From positions 1-64,000 of the IMG/VR virus record IMGVR_UViG_3300014911_000002: a stretch of DNA of 64,000 nucleotides; one strand, given 5' to 3'. Under the pieces are notes generated by a model. The model was not told the DNA's origin, ran no database searches, and saw only the letters and a program-made list of their open reading frames with translations. Position numbers and translations under genes: made by a program. Source of the DNA: a virus. This document shows, piece after piece, positions 9,792 through 18,213 of this stretch; positions within the stretch are counted from its first letter, which is position 1; each line of letters starts with the position of its first letter.

Positions 9792-10271
9792 ATGGGATAT
9801 TCTTGGACTCCTATAAATAAAGGGGATCTTATAAAAGCTGCACACTTCAACGAAATCAAAGATAATCTCGAAGACCTCTATGATGAATTGCAATTGGATT
9901 CTCCATCCTGGACGTACTTTCCAGTTAGTGTTGGTCAGATTATCAAGAAAGACCATATTCAGGAATTAAGAGATAAGACCGATTATGCCGATGATATGAA
10001 TTACTGTCGTGCTCACGATGGCACTTACAACAATAGTATCGATTCTGGCTATAAATACAGCGTTGATTCCGGCGACAACTACAGTTATAAGGGAAGCTAT
10101 AATAGCGGTGTTGATAGCTCCTACAACTCAGCTGTTCATACAAATAATAATGACACAGTCGATTTAGATGAGTATTCTACGGTATATAACGGAAATGAAG
10201 CCTACGTATTGCTTGTAAACAAAAATCCCTACGATTCCGATACGTGGTCACCCTATTATAATGGCAATTAG
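9792..10271 (+). CDS. Tyr/Ser/Asp/Gly-repeat protein, candidate rSAM substrate 1
   Basis: 159 residues. The N-terminal part contains two copies of a helical motif (SWTPINKGDLIKAAHFNEI; SWTYFPVSVGQIIKKDHIQE) of the W-T-x-x-P-(x)-G-x-x-I-x-x-x-H-x-x-E-(L/I) kind seen in virion fibres. From about residue 75 it becomes repetitive and dominated by Tyr, Ser, Asn, Asp and Gly, with recurrent Y-x-S and V-D-S units (YNNSIDSG, YKYSVDSG, YNSGVDSSYNS). It is followed at once by a paralogue and two radical-SAM genes, so the repeat tail is a plausible target of peptide modification. It could equally be a plain fibre tip; the modification is inference. Confidence 0.7.
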   Translation: MGYSWTPINKGDLIKAAHFNEIKDNLEDLYDELQLDSPSWTYFPVSVGQIIKKDHIQELRDKTDYADDMNYCRAHDGTYNNSIDSGYKYSVDSGDNYSYKGSYNSGVDSSYNSAVHTNNNDTVDLDEYSTVYNGNEAYVLLVNKNPYDSDTWSPYYNGN

Positions 10272-10279
10272 GTGATAGT

Positions 10280-10648
10280 ATGGCTTTTACCTGGACGCCA
10301 ATAGATGTTGGCGATGTTATTAAGAAAGCTCATGTTATCGAACTTCGCGACAATATAGATTATATTTCTGATAATCTCGCATGCGTTACAGATAAGGATT
10401 CAGTCCATAGCTCTTATGACTCAAGCTATAAATCGGGATATAACACAACAGTTGATAATTACGATAAAGGAACCTATAAGAGTGATCACAAAACTGGTAA
10501 CTACTGGGGTCATGAAGCCACTATATATTCAAACAATGATATAAATGAATATGGAACCCATGATGAATCCGCACTGTCCGCACCTGATAAAGGAACCTAC
10601 AACGGAGGTTATTATGTCGACTGCTCGGGATATAATTCACCAGTTTAG
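10280..10648 (+). CDS. Tyr/Ser/Asp/Gly-repeat protein, candidate rSAM substrate 2
   Basis: 122 residues with a good AGGTGATAGT site. It is a paralogue of the preceding gene: one FTWTPIDVGDVIKKAHVIEL motif at the N-terminus, then a Tyr-rich repeat tail with YDSSYKSGY, YDKGTYKSD and DKGTYNGGY units. Its last 35 bases overlap the radical-SAM gene that follows, which means tight translational coupling. Cys occurs twice (C39 and C117 by my count). Role inferred as virion-displayed repeat peptide, possibly modified. Confidence 0.7.
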   Translation: MAFTWTPIDVGDVIKKAHVIELRDNIDYISDNLACVTDKDSVHSSYDSSYKSGYNTTVDNYDKGTYKSDHKTGNYWGHEATIYSNNDINEYGTHDESALSAPDKGTYNGGYYVDCSGYNSPV

Positions 10649-11942
10649 AGAAATTCAAGCACTTGAGTTGTTCACATCTGCATTATGTCCGCTCAATTGT
10701 AGGTACTGCTATATTCCTAAATGTTCTGCAATGGCGAACATACATAACGACATAATTCAGAATACCTTAACAAATGAACAAACTAGAATCGTAAAAGAAA
10801 AATTTCCAAATTTAAGAACGATATCGTTATGGGGTGCAGAACCTACAGTATCATTAGAGAATTTACTGCCAAAATTGAAAAAATTTGCAGAATCTATAAA
10901 TAAGCTAGATTCGATCACTTTTTCCACAAATTTTGTAAATATAAAACCTATTAAACACCTATTGAAGGTATTCGAAGATATAGATATAGAATTAAAAATT
11001 CAAATATCTCTTGATGGGCCAGACTTTATCACCGATTATAATCGTGCACCAGGTCTAACTAAGCGAATTCTTGAAAACATTGACGAGCTCATTGATTTTG
11101 CAAAACAATTGGAATTCAAGAGAAAACCATTAATTCATTTTAAATCAACAATCACTACTGAAAATATGCGATATATGTTAAATAGAAATCTAATAGAGGA
11201 ATATTTTTCATTTTGGGATGAGTTGTTTTCATCAATAAAAGAGAAAGAATCCAATATGGCATTTATTCTCAAATGCTATCCAACACTTGAGGTTCCTGGA
11301 CGATATACAAAATTAGACGGTGAGACGTTTGCTAATTTCCTCAAACAAGTACATAGTATTGGCCAACATTCCGACTACACCTTTAGACTAATTCGACTTG
11401 TTCAATTTAGTAAGAACCTATATGCAAGACACCATGAATTCACCTGTTCAGCAATGGATTCGAATTTAGGCCTAGATGGGCTTACAGTCCATCCATGCCA
11501 CAGGACATTTTTCCTAGATCGTCAAGAATACTTAGATGCAATACTTAGGATGGATGCATATCAAAATTGGGATGTCTCACTTCTTGATAAAGGACTTATT
11601 GACGCAGCCAACAAAAACTTTGTGGTCCCAATAAAAGATAACGATTTTTCACGGTTTGCCTACCTTGGTCGAGCCTATCATGATTTCTTTCGATTTCGTG
11701 TATCTATTACTTCAGCGATCATTCACGAAATGGCACTCGCTGGAGAAGTCGGCAAATACTATTTAAGATTACCTGAGCTAAGGGAACTATTGAGTATATT
11801 TCTTCATGCAGCAGTCGGATGCCCAGTCGAATCGATATTGAATTCAGGCTCTATCCATCTTCCAATCCTTTCTTTGATTAGACTATTTGGAAATGGAGCT
11901 TTTATCGAGGTGATTAAAGATGCGGTTAATACCCTTGGATGA
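10614..11942 (+). CDS. Radical SAM protein (SPASM-like, auxiliary region reduced)
   Basis: 442 residues starting at ATG 10614 behind GGAGGT; a longer frame from 10545 lacks a site. The [4Fe-4S]-SAM motif is C25-x3-C29-x2-C32 (ALCPLNCRYCY), followed by WGAEPT in place of the usual GGEP. The C-terminal half has one Cys in FTCSAMD and a VHPCHRTFF motif, also seen as VPCHRTSY in the next gene. The classic cysteine cluster for auxiliary clusters is missing, so it may hold only a partial twitch/SPASM site. Radical-SAM enzymes of this type mature ribosomal peptides. The neighbours suggest the Tyr-repeat proteins as substrates (inference). Confidence 0.85.
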   Translation: MSTARDIIHQFREIQALELFTSALCPLNCRYCYIPKCSAMANIHNDIIQNTLTNEQTRIVKEKFPNLRTISLWGAEPTVSLENLLPKLKKFAESINKLDSITFSTNFVNIKPIKHLLKVFEDIDIELKIQISLDGPDFITDYNRAPGLTKRILENIDELIDFAKQLEFKRKPLIHFKSTITTENMRYMLNRNLIEEYFSFWDELFSSIKEKESNMAFILKCYPTLEVPGRYTKLDGETFANFLKQVHSIGQHSDYTFRLIRLVQFSKNLYARHHEFTCSAMDSNLGLDGLTVHPCHRTFFLDRQEYLDAILRMDAYQNWDVSLLDKGLIDAANKNFVVPIKDNDFSRFAYLGRAYHDFFRFRVSITSAIIHEMALAGEVGKYYLRLPELRELLSIFLHAAVGCPVESILNSGSIHLPILSLIRLFGNGAFIEVIKDAVNTLG

Positions 11943-13227
11943 TGATGCAAAAGTTCTTGTTAATTTTCTAAATCGCACATTTCTTTCAGGATTTAAACAT
12001 CCTGAAAAAATGCCAAATTATAGCACAATAGAGCTTATAATAGACCCCTATTGCAATTTGGCGTGCAAATATTGTTATCTCAACAAATATGGAAAAGAGC
12101 TGAATCCAAATATTTCGATTTCTTCAATCCAAGAAAACTCGAAGAAGATAATAGATTTCCTTAAGGATTCAGGTTTTAAGGGAAGAATTGAGATATTCGG
12201 AGGAGAACCTCTTATAAAAGACTATGTATTAGATATAATAGAACGGCTTTTAATAGAGACAGACGCTAAGGAAATAGTAGTCCCATCTAATATGACTTTC
12301 CTATTGAATATGCAGAAAGATAAGAGAGTTAGAGAATTAATTGAGTTAGGAAAGGATCTTGGAAGGCCCTTCCTCATATCCTCATCCTGGGACGGAAAAT
12401 TAATGCAGGCGATCAATCGACCATTCAAAGTGAAAAAATCTGTGGATTTTGATGCTTGGGCGGATAAAATTTTTGAATTTGCAACTCACTATAAAATTGG
12501 ATTTCACCCGATGATATATTCAAATAATATAGAACAATGGTTTGATAATTTTTTATGGTTTCAGAAAAAATTCCAAGAGTTCAACATACCATTTAGCAGC
12601 CTTTATCTTTTGGAAGTACGAAACCCTGAATGGACGGTTGAACAAATCAAAGCATTCATGACCTTTATTGATAATGTTGTTAAATGGACATTTCACACGC
12701 CTTGCAAATCGCAAAAGGAAAATTTTCTCGAGTTTTTATTCGAAAAAAGAGGGTATAATTTACTATCCGCACCATTTTCAACGATAGGAAGAGGTATTGG
12801 TTGCTCCATTCAATCTGCACTGCACATTCGAGTTAATGATCTTGCCATAGTGCCATGCCATAGAACGTCTTATGAGCATTTTGTTGCTGGATATCTCAAG
12901 TTTGACGGAAAAAATGTCTATGTCAAATCGAAAAACATAGTCCCATATTTAGCCATACATACGCTTTCTGCAAAAACACTTCCTATGTGCGAACACTGTC
13001 CTCTCAATTCTATGTGTTCATTTGGATGTTTAGGTGCACAGTATGAAACTACAGGCGATTTATTTACGCCTATCCCAACAGTATGTATGCTTGAGCACGG
13101 AAAAGTTTTTCAACTTATCAAGAGCTTTATGGATATTAATGTACTAAACGATATAAAGGCTAGGGTTTCTCCTGATAAAAAATCAGCCATAGATTTATTT
13201 GAGGGGTATTATGAACGAGGTGTTTGA
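11920..13227 (+). CDS. Radical SAM/SPASM peptide-modifying-type enzyme
   Basis: 435 residues, overlapping the previous gene by 23 bases. The cluster motif is C45-x3-C49-x2-C52 (YCNLACKYCYL) and GGEP is intact (EIFGGEPL). The C-terminal part contains IVPCHRT and a SPASM-type set, CEHCPLNSMCSFGC, followed by a later Cys in TVCMLEHGK, consistent with auxiliary Fe-S clusters as in anaerobic sulfatase and RiPP maturases. It pairs with the upstream radical-SAM gene; two non-identical enzymes may act in turn or as a complex on the same substrate. Confidence 0.88.
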   Translation: MRLIPLDDDAKVLVNFLNRTFLSGFKHPEKMPNYSTIELIIDPYCNLACKYCYLNKYGKELNPNISISSIQENSKKIIDFLKDSGFKGRIEIFGGEPLIKDYVLDIIERLLIETDAKEIVVPSNMTFLLNMQKDKRVRELIELGKDLGRPFLISSSWDGKLMQAINRPFKVKKSVDFDAWADKIFEFATHYKIGFHPMIYSNNIEQWFDNFLWFQKKFQEFNIPFSSLYLLEVRNPEWTVEQIKAFMTFIDNVVKWTFHTPCKSQKENFLEFLFEKRGYNLLSAPFSTIGRGIGCSIQSALHIRVNDLAIVPCHRTSYEHFVAGYLKFDGKNVYVKSKNIVPYLAIHTLSAKTLPMCEHCPLNSMCSFGCLGAQYETTGDLFTPIPTVCMLEHGKVFQLIKSFMDINVLNDIKARVSPDKKSAIDLFEGYYERGV

Positions 13228-13699
13228 ACGAGTTAAAGGTGAATTAAAAGCTAGAAAATTTATTCCGTTGATACTCTCGAAGGATTTCATCAAAGAACTT
13301 TGGGGGACTGTATCGGATATTGAAAAAGAAATCAGAAAGGCGATTGAAGGAGAGAAGATCGAAAAAGACGATAAGATATATGAGTCAATCAAGAAATTTA
13401 GGGATATTTTTCGGGAGAGAATTGTGAGGGAACCGCTTTCTCCAAATCTTGCTAAATTTATACGAGATGTTCTCACTATATTTTACAATTATCTTTCAGC
13501 AGTCGATGATCAAGAGATGAAGGAAGAAATGTTAATACTAGTAAGATTATTAGATGGTTTTCTAACGTTGAATGAAGCTATAGCGATTTCTAGAGAACTA
13601 ATTGACTATCTCCGCAGGATGATGTACTATTCACCACCATATGTTGAACTTTCCAAGCATTATCTTGAAACGCTCCTTAACGAATGTGAAGAGCCATAG
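13211..13699 (+). CDS. Helical protein of unknown function
   Basis: 162 residues starting at ATG 13211 behind GAGGGGTATT; overlaps the radical-SAM gene by 17 bases. Predicted all-helical and charged, with no Cys until one near the C-terminus (LNECEEP). No family recognised. As the last gene of the cassette and translationally coupled to the radical-SAM enzymes, it may be a partner or chaperone for them or for the repeat proteins, but this is only positional. Confidence 0.7.
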   Translation: MNEVFERVKGELKARKFIPLILSKDFIKELWGTVSDIEKEIRKAIEGEKIEKDDKIYESIKKFRDIFRERIVREPLSPNLAKFIRDVLTIFYNYLSAVDDQEMKEEMLILVRLLDGFLTLNEAIAISRELIDYLRRMMYYSPPYVELSKHYLETLLNECEEP

Positions 13700-13709
13700 C
13701 TATTAATTC

Positions 13710-14573
13710 ATGACTGATGGTGGATTTCCTTATACATTTCCATTCTTCTTCGAGGATTCTTTTCAGAAACAAGTGAGAGCATTCGTAATGGTAGATCTAA
13801 CAGAGCATGATACAGCAAAACCCCAGGTCAAATTTGGTGCATGGCAACCAACGGGCTCTAGCACATACAGATGTATGATATCGGGCCTCAAACTTTATTT
13901 TTACATCGATGAAACATTGAAAGACACAATTAACCTTTCAGACCTCACCCTAGATCAGAATATAAAATTTGGACGAGGGTCGCCGCATAATTTCAATACT
14001 CTCGTATTCCGCATGATTGATACAGCGTATTCCTCTCAAGGAGTTGTTGCCTCCTCTGGCGCGTTCCCTTGGATATCCGGTGCCCTATGGGAATATTCAG
14101 TCGAAGATCTTGCTCAGGGTTTGAAAGTTTCCTACGATAGTGGCTCTTCTTGGACTCTACATCCCGATAAAAAACTCGATCTCGTATTAGGTTGGAATTA
14201 TGATTACGTCACAGGACGATATAAGGATTCTGGTTCGATTCAAACTTATGGTCCTCACTTTTATAAAGTAAGTGAACCGCTTATAACCACAAGAGATGAT
14301 GCAAGAACCCTAGCAAGAAGATATGTCGAGACTTACAAAGATGGAATTAAAACAGGTTCGGTGACAATTAAAGGCAAAACAGATATTTCTCTTTCAAATA
14401 AATTCAGGCTTTATCTCCCAGAAGTTGGAATCAATGAGACATTAGTTATAGCATCATATCAGCAACGGATAGATAAGAATGGTTTCACTACAAGAATCAA
14501 TTATGGTACAGTTCCATATGATATTGCAGCTAAAGTTGCACGGCTTGAGCGTAAGATAGAGTCTCAAATATAA
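13710..14573 (+). CDS. Tail hub/baseplate protein, C-terminal part
   Basis: 287 residues. The first ~170 residues are beta-rich (SGLKLYFYIDETL, NTLVFRMIDTAY), like the second half of a carbohydrate-binding sandwich. Residues ~195-287 match the C-terminal domain of tail hubs: ARTLARRYVETYKDGI, then TGSVTIKGKTDISL, NETLVIASYQQRIDKNGFTT and PYDIAAKVARLERKIE. No good ribosome-binding site precedes the ATG, and an in-frame TAA stands two codons upstream. It appears to complete the protein at 8109, with the 4.1-kb cassette lying between. Alternatively it is an independent baseplate gene. Confidence 0.7.
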   Translation: MTDGGFPYTFPFFFEDSFQKQVRAFVMVDLTEHDTAKPQVKFGAWQPTGSSTYRCMISGLKLYFYIDETLKDTINLSDLTLDQNIKFGRGSPHNFNTLVFRMIDTAYSSQGVVASSGAFPWISGALWEYSVEDLAQGLKVSYDSGSSWTLHPDKKLDLVLGWNYDYVTGRYKDSGSIQTYGPHFYKVSEPLITTRDDARTLARRYVETYKDGIKTGSVTIKGKTDISLSNKFRLYLPEVGINETLVIASYQQRIDKNGFTTRINYGTVPYDIAAKVARLERKIESQI

Positions 14574-14675
14574 TGACGTATGAACTATAACGATGGAAAC
14601 GAAAAAAGCTGTATAGGATTAGAAAGTCCAAGAATTTAGGTACTTTGTGGAGGATGTCGGAAATAGGGATTAGAT

Positions 14676-15644
14676 ATGGCCTTGGAGCCTTCATCAGGAT
14701 GGTCTTACTATAAACAAATTGATATTTCTGATGCTGCTAATGTTAGTGCTAACTATCAGATGAGATTAACAGTTTATGCTGGAGAAGGTGAGGATGATAC
14801 CGCTGATGGAATAATTTATTGCGATAATCATTGTGAGAATTTTCCGAATGACATTCGTTTTGGCACTAGAAATGACCCATCCATCGCCACTCAACTTGCT
14901 CAATGGATTGAGGAGAGTGATGCTACGAGTGCAACTATCTGGGTGAAATGCCCAAGTGATGGAAGCGATACATTCTACATGTTCGTTGGGAATTCATCAG
15001 CAAGTCAGTATAGCGATGGTGAAAATACATTTATTTTCTTTGATGATTTTGAAAGCTATGATACAGATAAATGGCAAACAGATGCCGGCTCTCCAGAAAT
15101 ATCTGGCAACACCTGGTTGAGACTTAAGAACGGAGTCAAAGTGAAGACAGTTGATACTTTCGTTCGACCAAAGCGTTTTTTCATGAAAGTGAAGATTAAG
15201 CACATTGAGTCTAACGATGATGATTTCCATCTTATGCTTGCAAACCAATATAGAAATAACAGAGATGATGATATTGATTTTGACTTTGATACAAGCCCAA
15301 TAGCGTTATATCTGATGGTTCATAATGACAATAGTGGAGGTTATAGAAACATAAGTTACACATCAGATACAATATACAAATGCTTCGCAAAATGGAAGAG
15401 CGATGAAGTTAAAATGTATATAGATGGTAAATTAAAATACGCACAATCATCTCCCATTCCCGATGAGGCTTTAAATATTCGACTTGAAGATAGATATGGA
15501 AATGGTGACGAGGCTTATATTGACTATGTAGCAATTTTAAAATATGCATCAACAGAGCCTGCATGGTCATATTTCAGTCCGTGGATAGATATGTCGGAAG
15601 TTCAATCTAATCTACCATTTTTGAATATAGCCTTTAAAAAATGA
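14676..15644 (+). CDS. DUF2341 / LamG-like receptor-binding candidate
   Basis: 322 residues behind a GGAGGATGTCGGAAATAGGG-like region. Residues ~8-110 fit DUF2341: WSYYKQIDISD, DIRFGTRNDP, TIWVKCPSDGSDTFYMFVGN and SASQYSDGENTF. FIFFDDFESYDTDKW follows at about 116, the usual junction to a concanavalin-like lectin fold that fills the rest. These domains bind carbohydrate or cell surface, so this is the best candidate in the window for a host-binding fibre tip (inference from family and position). Confidence 0.8.
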   Translation: MALEPSSGWSYYKQIDISDAANVSANYQMRLTVYAGEGEDDTADGIIYCDNHCENFPNDIRFGTRNDPSIATQLAQWIEESDATSATIWVKCPSDGSDTFYMFVGNSSASQYSDGENTFIFFDDFESYDTDKWQTDAGSPEISGNTWLRLKNGVKVKTVDTFVRPKRFFMKVKIKHIESNDDDFHLMLANQYRNNRDDDIDFDFDTSPIALYLMVHNDNSGGYRNISYTSDTIYKCFAKWKSDEVKMYIDGKLKYAQSSPIPDEALNIRLEDRYGNGDEAYIDYVAILKYASTEPAWSYFSPWIDMSEVQSNLPFLNIAFKK

Positions 15645-15970
15645 ATACTATAGCTTATGGAATGTGCCTGAGATGGGACGAAGAGAACTGGAATGTAATC
15701 CTAGAAGTAGTTATGCGTAGTTCTCATCGGGACGCTCTACTTCAGAACATAACTCCTGGCGCAGTAGCGGAGTTATATAACATCCTTGGAGAGCCTAAGT
15801 ATATCGATACAACTTATAACTCAGGAAATACTCTATGGGTGTATCCATTATCTGGCACAGGTTTATTCGATTTGAGAGAGCCTGTGAAAATAGCCGTTAA
15901 AAATTACTCTGAACACCTTCTTCGGGATGGAACATTTAGGATAAAAATTGAAGGAGTAAAATTAGAATGA
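15641..15970 (+). CDS. Small tail-region protein, tandem paralogue A
   Basis: 109 residues, ATGA overlap with the preceding gene. It shares NITPGAVAELYNILGEP, DTTYNSGNT and VKNYSEH with the next gene, so the two are tandem duplicates. Mixed alpha/beta composition and no catalytic motif. The position suggests a virion or baseplate component. Family not recognised. Confidence 0.75.
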   Translation: MNTIAYGMCLRWDEENWNVILEVVMRSSHRDALLQNITPGAVAELYNILGEPKYIDTTYNSGNTLWVYPLSGTGLFDLREPVKIAVKNYSEHLLRDGTFRIKIEGVKLE

Positions 15971-16356
15971 CATTTGGACCAAAATTAATAAGAATTTATT
16001 ACTCATCCCTTTCCATTCCACATTATATCGATGCAACCTGCACCCGTTTAGAAATCTCCAACTATTCTGTTATATTCGAAACTATTTTAGATAAAAATCA
16101 AAGGGATAAATTATACAACCATATTACTCCAGGTGCTGTGTCGACTCTCTATCAAATACTCGGAAAACCAGTTTTCTACGATACAACCCTTAGAGGTCTT
16201 AATACTATAATGCTTGCACCTATTGCTGGTACAAGAATCAATGATGCCTACGATAATATCATCTTATATGTGAAAAACTATTCTGAGTTTATCGACCCAG
16301 CAAATAATTTCCATATAAAGATAGAAGGATACATTTCGGGTGAGTTTTATGGTTAA
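15967..16356 (+). CDS. Small tail-region protein, tandem paralogue B
   Basis: 129 residues, again with an ATGA overlap. It carries HITPGAVSTLYQILGKP, DTTLRGLNTI and VKNYSEF, matching paralogue A at the same spacing, and FHIKIEG near the end against FRIKIEG in A. Overall identity is only moderate, so the duplication is not recent. Unknown role. Confidence 0.75.
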   Translation: MTFGPKLIRIYYSSLSIPHYIDATCTRLEISNYSVIFETILDKNQRDKLYNHITPGAVSTLYQILGKPVFYDTTLRGLNTIMLAPIAGTRINDAYDNIILYVKNYSEFIDPANNFHIKIEGYISGEFYG

Positions 16357-16687
16357 ACTCTATCAATATAAAGCTAAAATTTTATCAGTTTATGATGGTG
16401 ATACCTGTACAGCCTTGGTTGATTTGGGATTTAATACTTTTAGGAAAATAAAGATTAGACTAGTGGGAATAAACACTCCAGAATTAAAATCCAAGGATCT
16501 CAGAGAACGGCTCAAAGCAAAAGCAGCTAGAAATAGGCTAAAGGAATTGGTTCTTGGGAAGGATGTCTATATCATCTCTCATGGTAAAGGGAAATATGGA
16601 AGATGGTTGTGTGATATGTATTTGCAAGATGGGACGCACATCAATAAATTGCTTTTAAAGGAGGGTTATGCTGTCAAATATCCGTAA
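16349..16687 (+). CDS. Thermonuclease-like (SNase) protein
   Basis: 112 residues from ATG 16349 (GGGTGAG upstream); an in-frame GTG at 16340 is the alternative. It has the staphylococcal-nuclease OB-fold pattern: VYDGDTCTALVD, IKIRLVGINTPE and a KGKYGRWLCDMYL block holding the second Arg. The Asp, Arg and Glu positions of the Ca2+-dependent nuclease site appear present. No signal peptide, so it would act in the cell or be carried in the virion. Its place at the end of the tail operon is unusual for a replication enzyme and may mean virion-associated DNA degradation. Confidence 0.85.
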   Translation: MVKLYQYKAKILSVYDGDTCTALVDLGFNTFRKIKIRLVGINTPELKSKDLRERLKAKAARNRLKELVLGKDVYIISHGKGKYGRWLCDMYLQDGTHINKLLLKEGYAVKYP

Positions 16688-17126
16688 AGTTCTTTGTAAC
16701 TTCCTCAAGTGTTATGATATTAACGCCTCTCCTTTCGAATATACAAGAACTTATGATGCTTCTGAAATCTTAACTCTTCTAAGGTCGGAATTTGATACTG
16801 GAAGAATCTATCTTTCGGATACAGTTTATAAGACAGTACCAAAGGAAACACTTAGAAAATTTCTCTCAAAAGATTCTACAAATTTCTTCCTCTACACTCC
16901 AGAATTCTATGACTGCGATGATTTTTCCTATCGCCTTATGGGTCAACTTTCTACTCCCGGTTATGGAGCTTTACCATTTGGAATCATTTGGGTAATGACT
17001 TCTCGTGGTGGTCATGCACTAAATGTCTTCATCGATGATCAAGAGGAGATTTGGTTAGTTGAGCCACAGAATGATAAGATTTTTAAAATGCCAAAAGACT
17101 GGAAGGCATATATCATTATGATGTAA
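16668..17126 (+). CDS. Transglutaminase-like Cys/His hydrolase candidate
   Basis: 152 residues, overlapping the SNase gene by 20 bases. It holds a YDCDDFSYR motif (C83), GGHALNVFIDD (H116) and WLVEPQND (E near 131). This Cys-His-acid order and the DCDD context are those of bacterial transglutaminase-like cysteine proteinases. A protein with the same three motifs is encoded at 60384. In a tail operon it could be a virion peptidase or amidase acting on the host envelope. The substrate is not deducible. Confidence 0.6.
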   Translation: MLSNIRKVLCNFLKCYDINASPFEYTRTYDASEILTLLRSEFDTGRIYLSDTVYKTVPKETLRKFLSKDSTNFFLYTPEFYDCDDFSYRLMGQLSTPGYGALPFGIIWVMTSRGGHALNVFIDDQEEIWLVEPQNDKIFKMPKDWKAYIIMM

Positions 17127-17131
17127 AAAAT

Positions 17132-17260
17132 AAATATCGCGTTAAACGCGTCTAACGTGGCCGTAGACGCGAGTTTTATCCCCGCAAGTATCATAATACT
17201 TATTTTGAAAAAACTCGTCTCTACGTGCGTGTTAGATGCCTTTAACGCGATAATTTTAGA
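17132..17260 (-). repeat. Dispersed palindromic element, copy 2
   Basis: Lies between convergent genes. The outer arms are the most symmetric of the set: AAATATCGCGTTAAACGCGTC and its near complement in the right half. The inner arms are ACGCGAGTTTTAT and AAAAAACTCGTCTCTACG. The complementary strand reads like copies 1 and 3. At this place it could act as a bidirectional transcription terminator, although no long T-run follows. Confidence 0.85.
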
Positions 17261-17271
17261 CCCTTTACGAC

Positions 17272-18213
17272 CTATTTTCCGCAATTCCGCCCAATGAATG
17301 TTAAATTTGACGTCATCCCAAATTTTATCAAGAGCTCTTCATAATTCCTATTAAATTCCTTGAAAAGACGTTCCACTTCGTCTAGCATATAATTTTTCTC
17401 AAGTGGGTTTATATTCAACCAGCGCCTTATTGATATTTCCCAAAGCCCGATTTCACAAGACTCTTGTGGCTGTTTCTCAATAATCCAGTGAATATGGTTA
17501 AAGACATTATAATCTTGGGTGTAATAGATTCTTCCCTCTAGACCAACCCTTCTCAGGAGAAGGCGCAACGATTGCTTCGAAAAATAATTATAATGATATT
17601 TGTGAAAATAAAACGTCTCATATGATGGTATTTTATATAAATCCTTCAAAGCATCATGAAGATTAGGCACTTCAATTATTATGGTCCCATCAGGTTTTAG
17701 ATGCTGCTTAACCTTTATAAGATATGCAACAGGATCCTCTATGTGTTCTAAGGTCTGAAACATCGTAATAATATCAAATGCTTCTTCTTCCGGTACATCA
17801 TCAATAGTGCCATGAATTACTTTATAGCCAGTTTTCTCCTCTGCATATTCTGCCTCTCTCTTATTAGGTTCTACACCAATTGCAACACTAACTTTTCCTT
17901 TAATATTCCATAAAAATGCACCAACTCCGCAACCAACATCAAGAAGAGACTTGCTCCTGTCGAGATACCTTCTAAGAATTCTGAGTCTTCTCCATTGATT
18001 TCTACATTCTATATCAAAGAGTTTTTGAATATCTGTTTCTTTTCCAATAGTTGGGCCGTGTGTTTTCCTGTAGCTATTATAGGATATTTCATCTTTTGGT
18101 AATAATCTAGCAAAATCACAATGTCTGCAATAATATATCTCTCCCTTTTCTCCATTTCTTAGATTATCCGTTAAAAACTCCATTTCTTGATTGCATAAGA
18201 TGCATCTCATCAT
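17272..18213 (-). CDS. SAM-dependent methyltransferase with N-terminal zinc ribbon
   Basis: 313 residues; two consecutive ATGs follow GAGGAGGT. The N-terminus is a four-Cys ribbon (CILC and CRHC), then a class I methyltransferase domain with LDVGCGVGAFL, IGVEPNKREA and EEAFDIITMFQTLEHI, and an EVPN motif after the fourth strand. This architecture is typical of methyltransferases in surface-polysaccharide gene clusters. It is the last gene of the glycan operon and ends beside palindromic copy 2. The likely role is sugar C- or O-methylation; substrate unknown. Confidence 0.85.
   Translation of the reverse strand: MMRCILCNQEMEFLTDNLRNGEKGEIYYCRHCDFARLLPKDEISYNSYRKTHGPTIGKETDIQKLFDIECRNQWRRLRILRRYLDRSKSLLDVGCGVGAFLWNIKGKVSVAIGVEPNKREAEYAEEKTGYKVIHGTIDDVPEEEAFDIITMFQTLEHIEDPVAYLIKVKQHLKPDGTIIIEVPNLHDALKDLYKIPSYETFYFHKYHYNYFSKQSLRLLLRRVGLEGRIYYTQDYNVFNHIHWIIEKQPQESCEIGLWEISIRRWLNINPLEKNYMLDEVERLFKEFNRNYEELLIKFGMTSNLTFIGRNCGK

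Noticed and set aside
9943-10143. Minus-strand Cys/Tyr-rich frame
   Set aside because: Antisense image of the Tyr/Ser repeat codons in the gene at 9792.
10604-10700. Diversity-generating retroelement in the fibre cassette
   Set aside because: No reverse transcriptase and no template/variable repeat pair is visible.
17039-17284. Minus-strand frame through palindromic copy 2 and the end of the tail operon
   Set aside because: Covered by the element and by the plus-strand gene at 16668; no ribosome-binding site.
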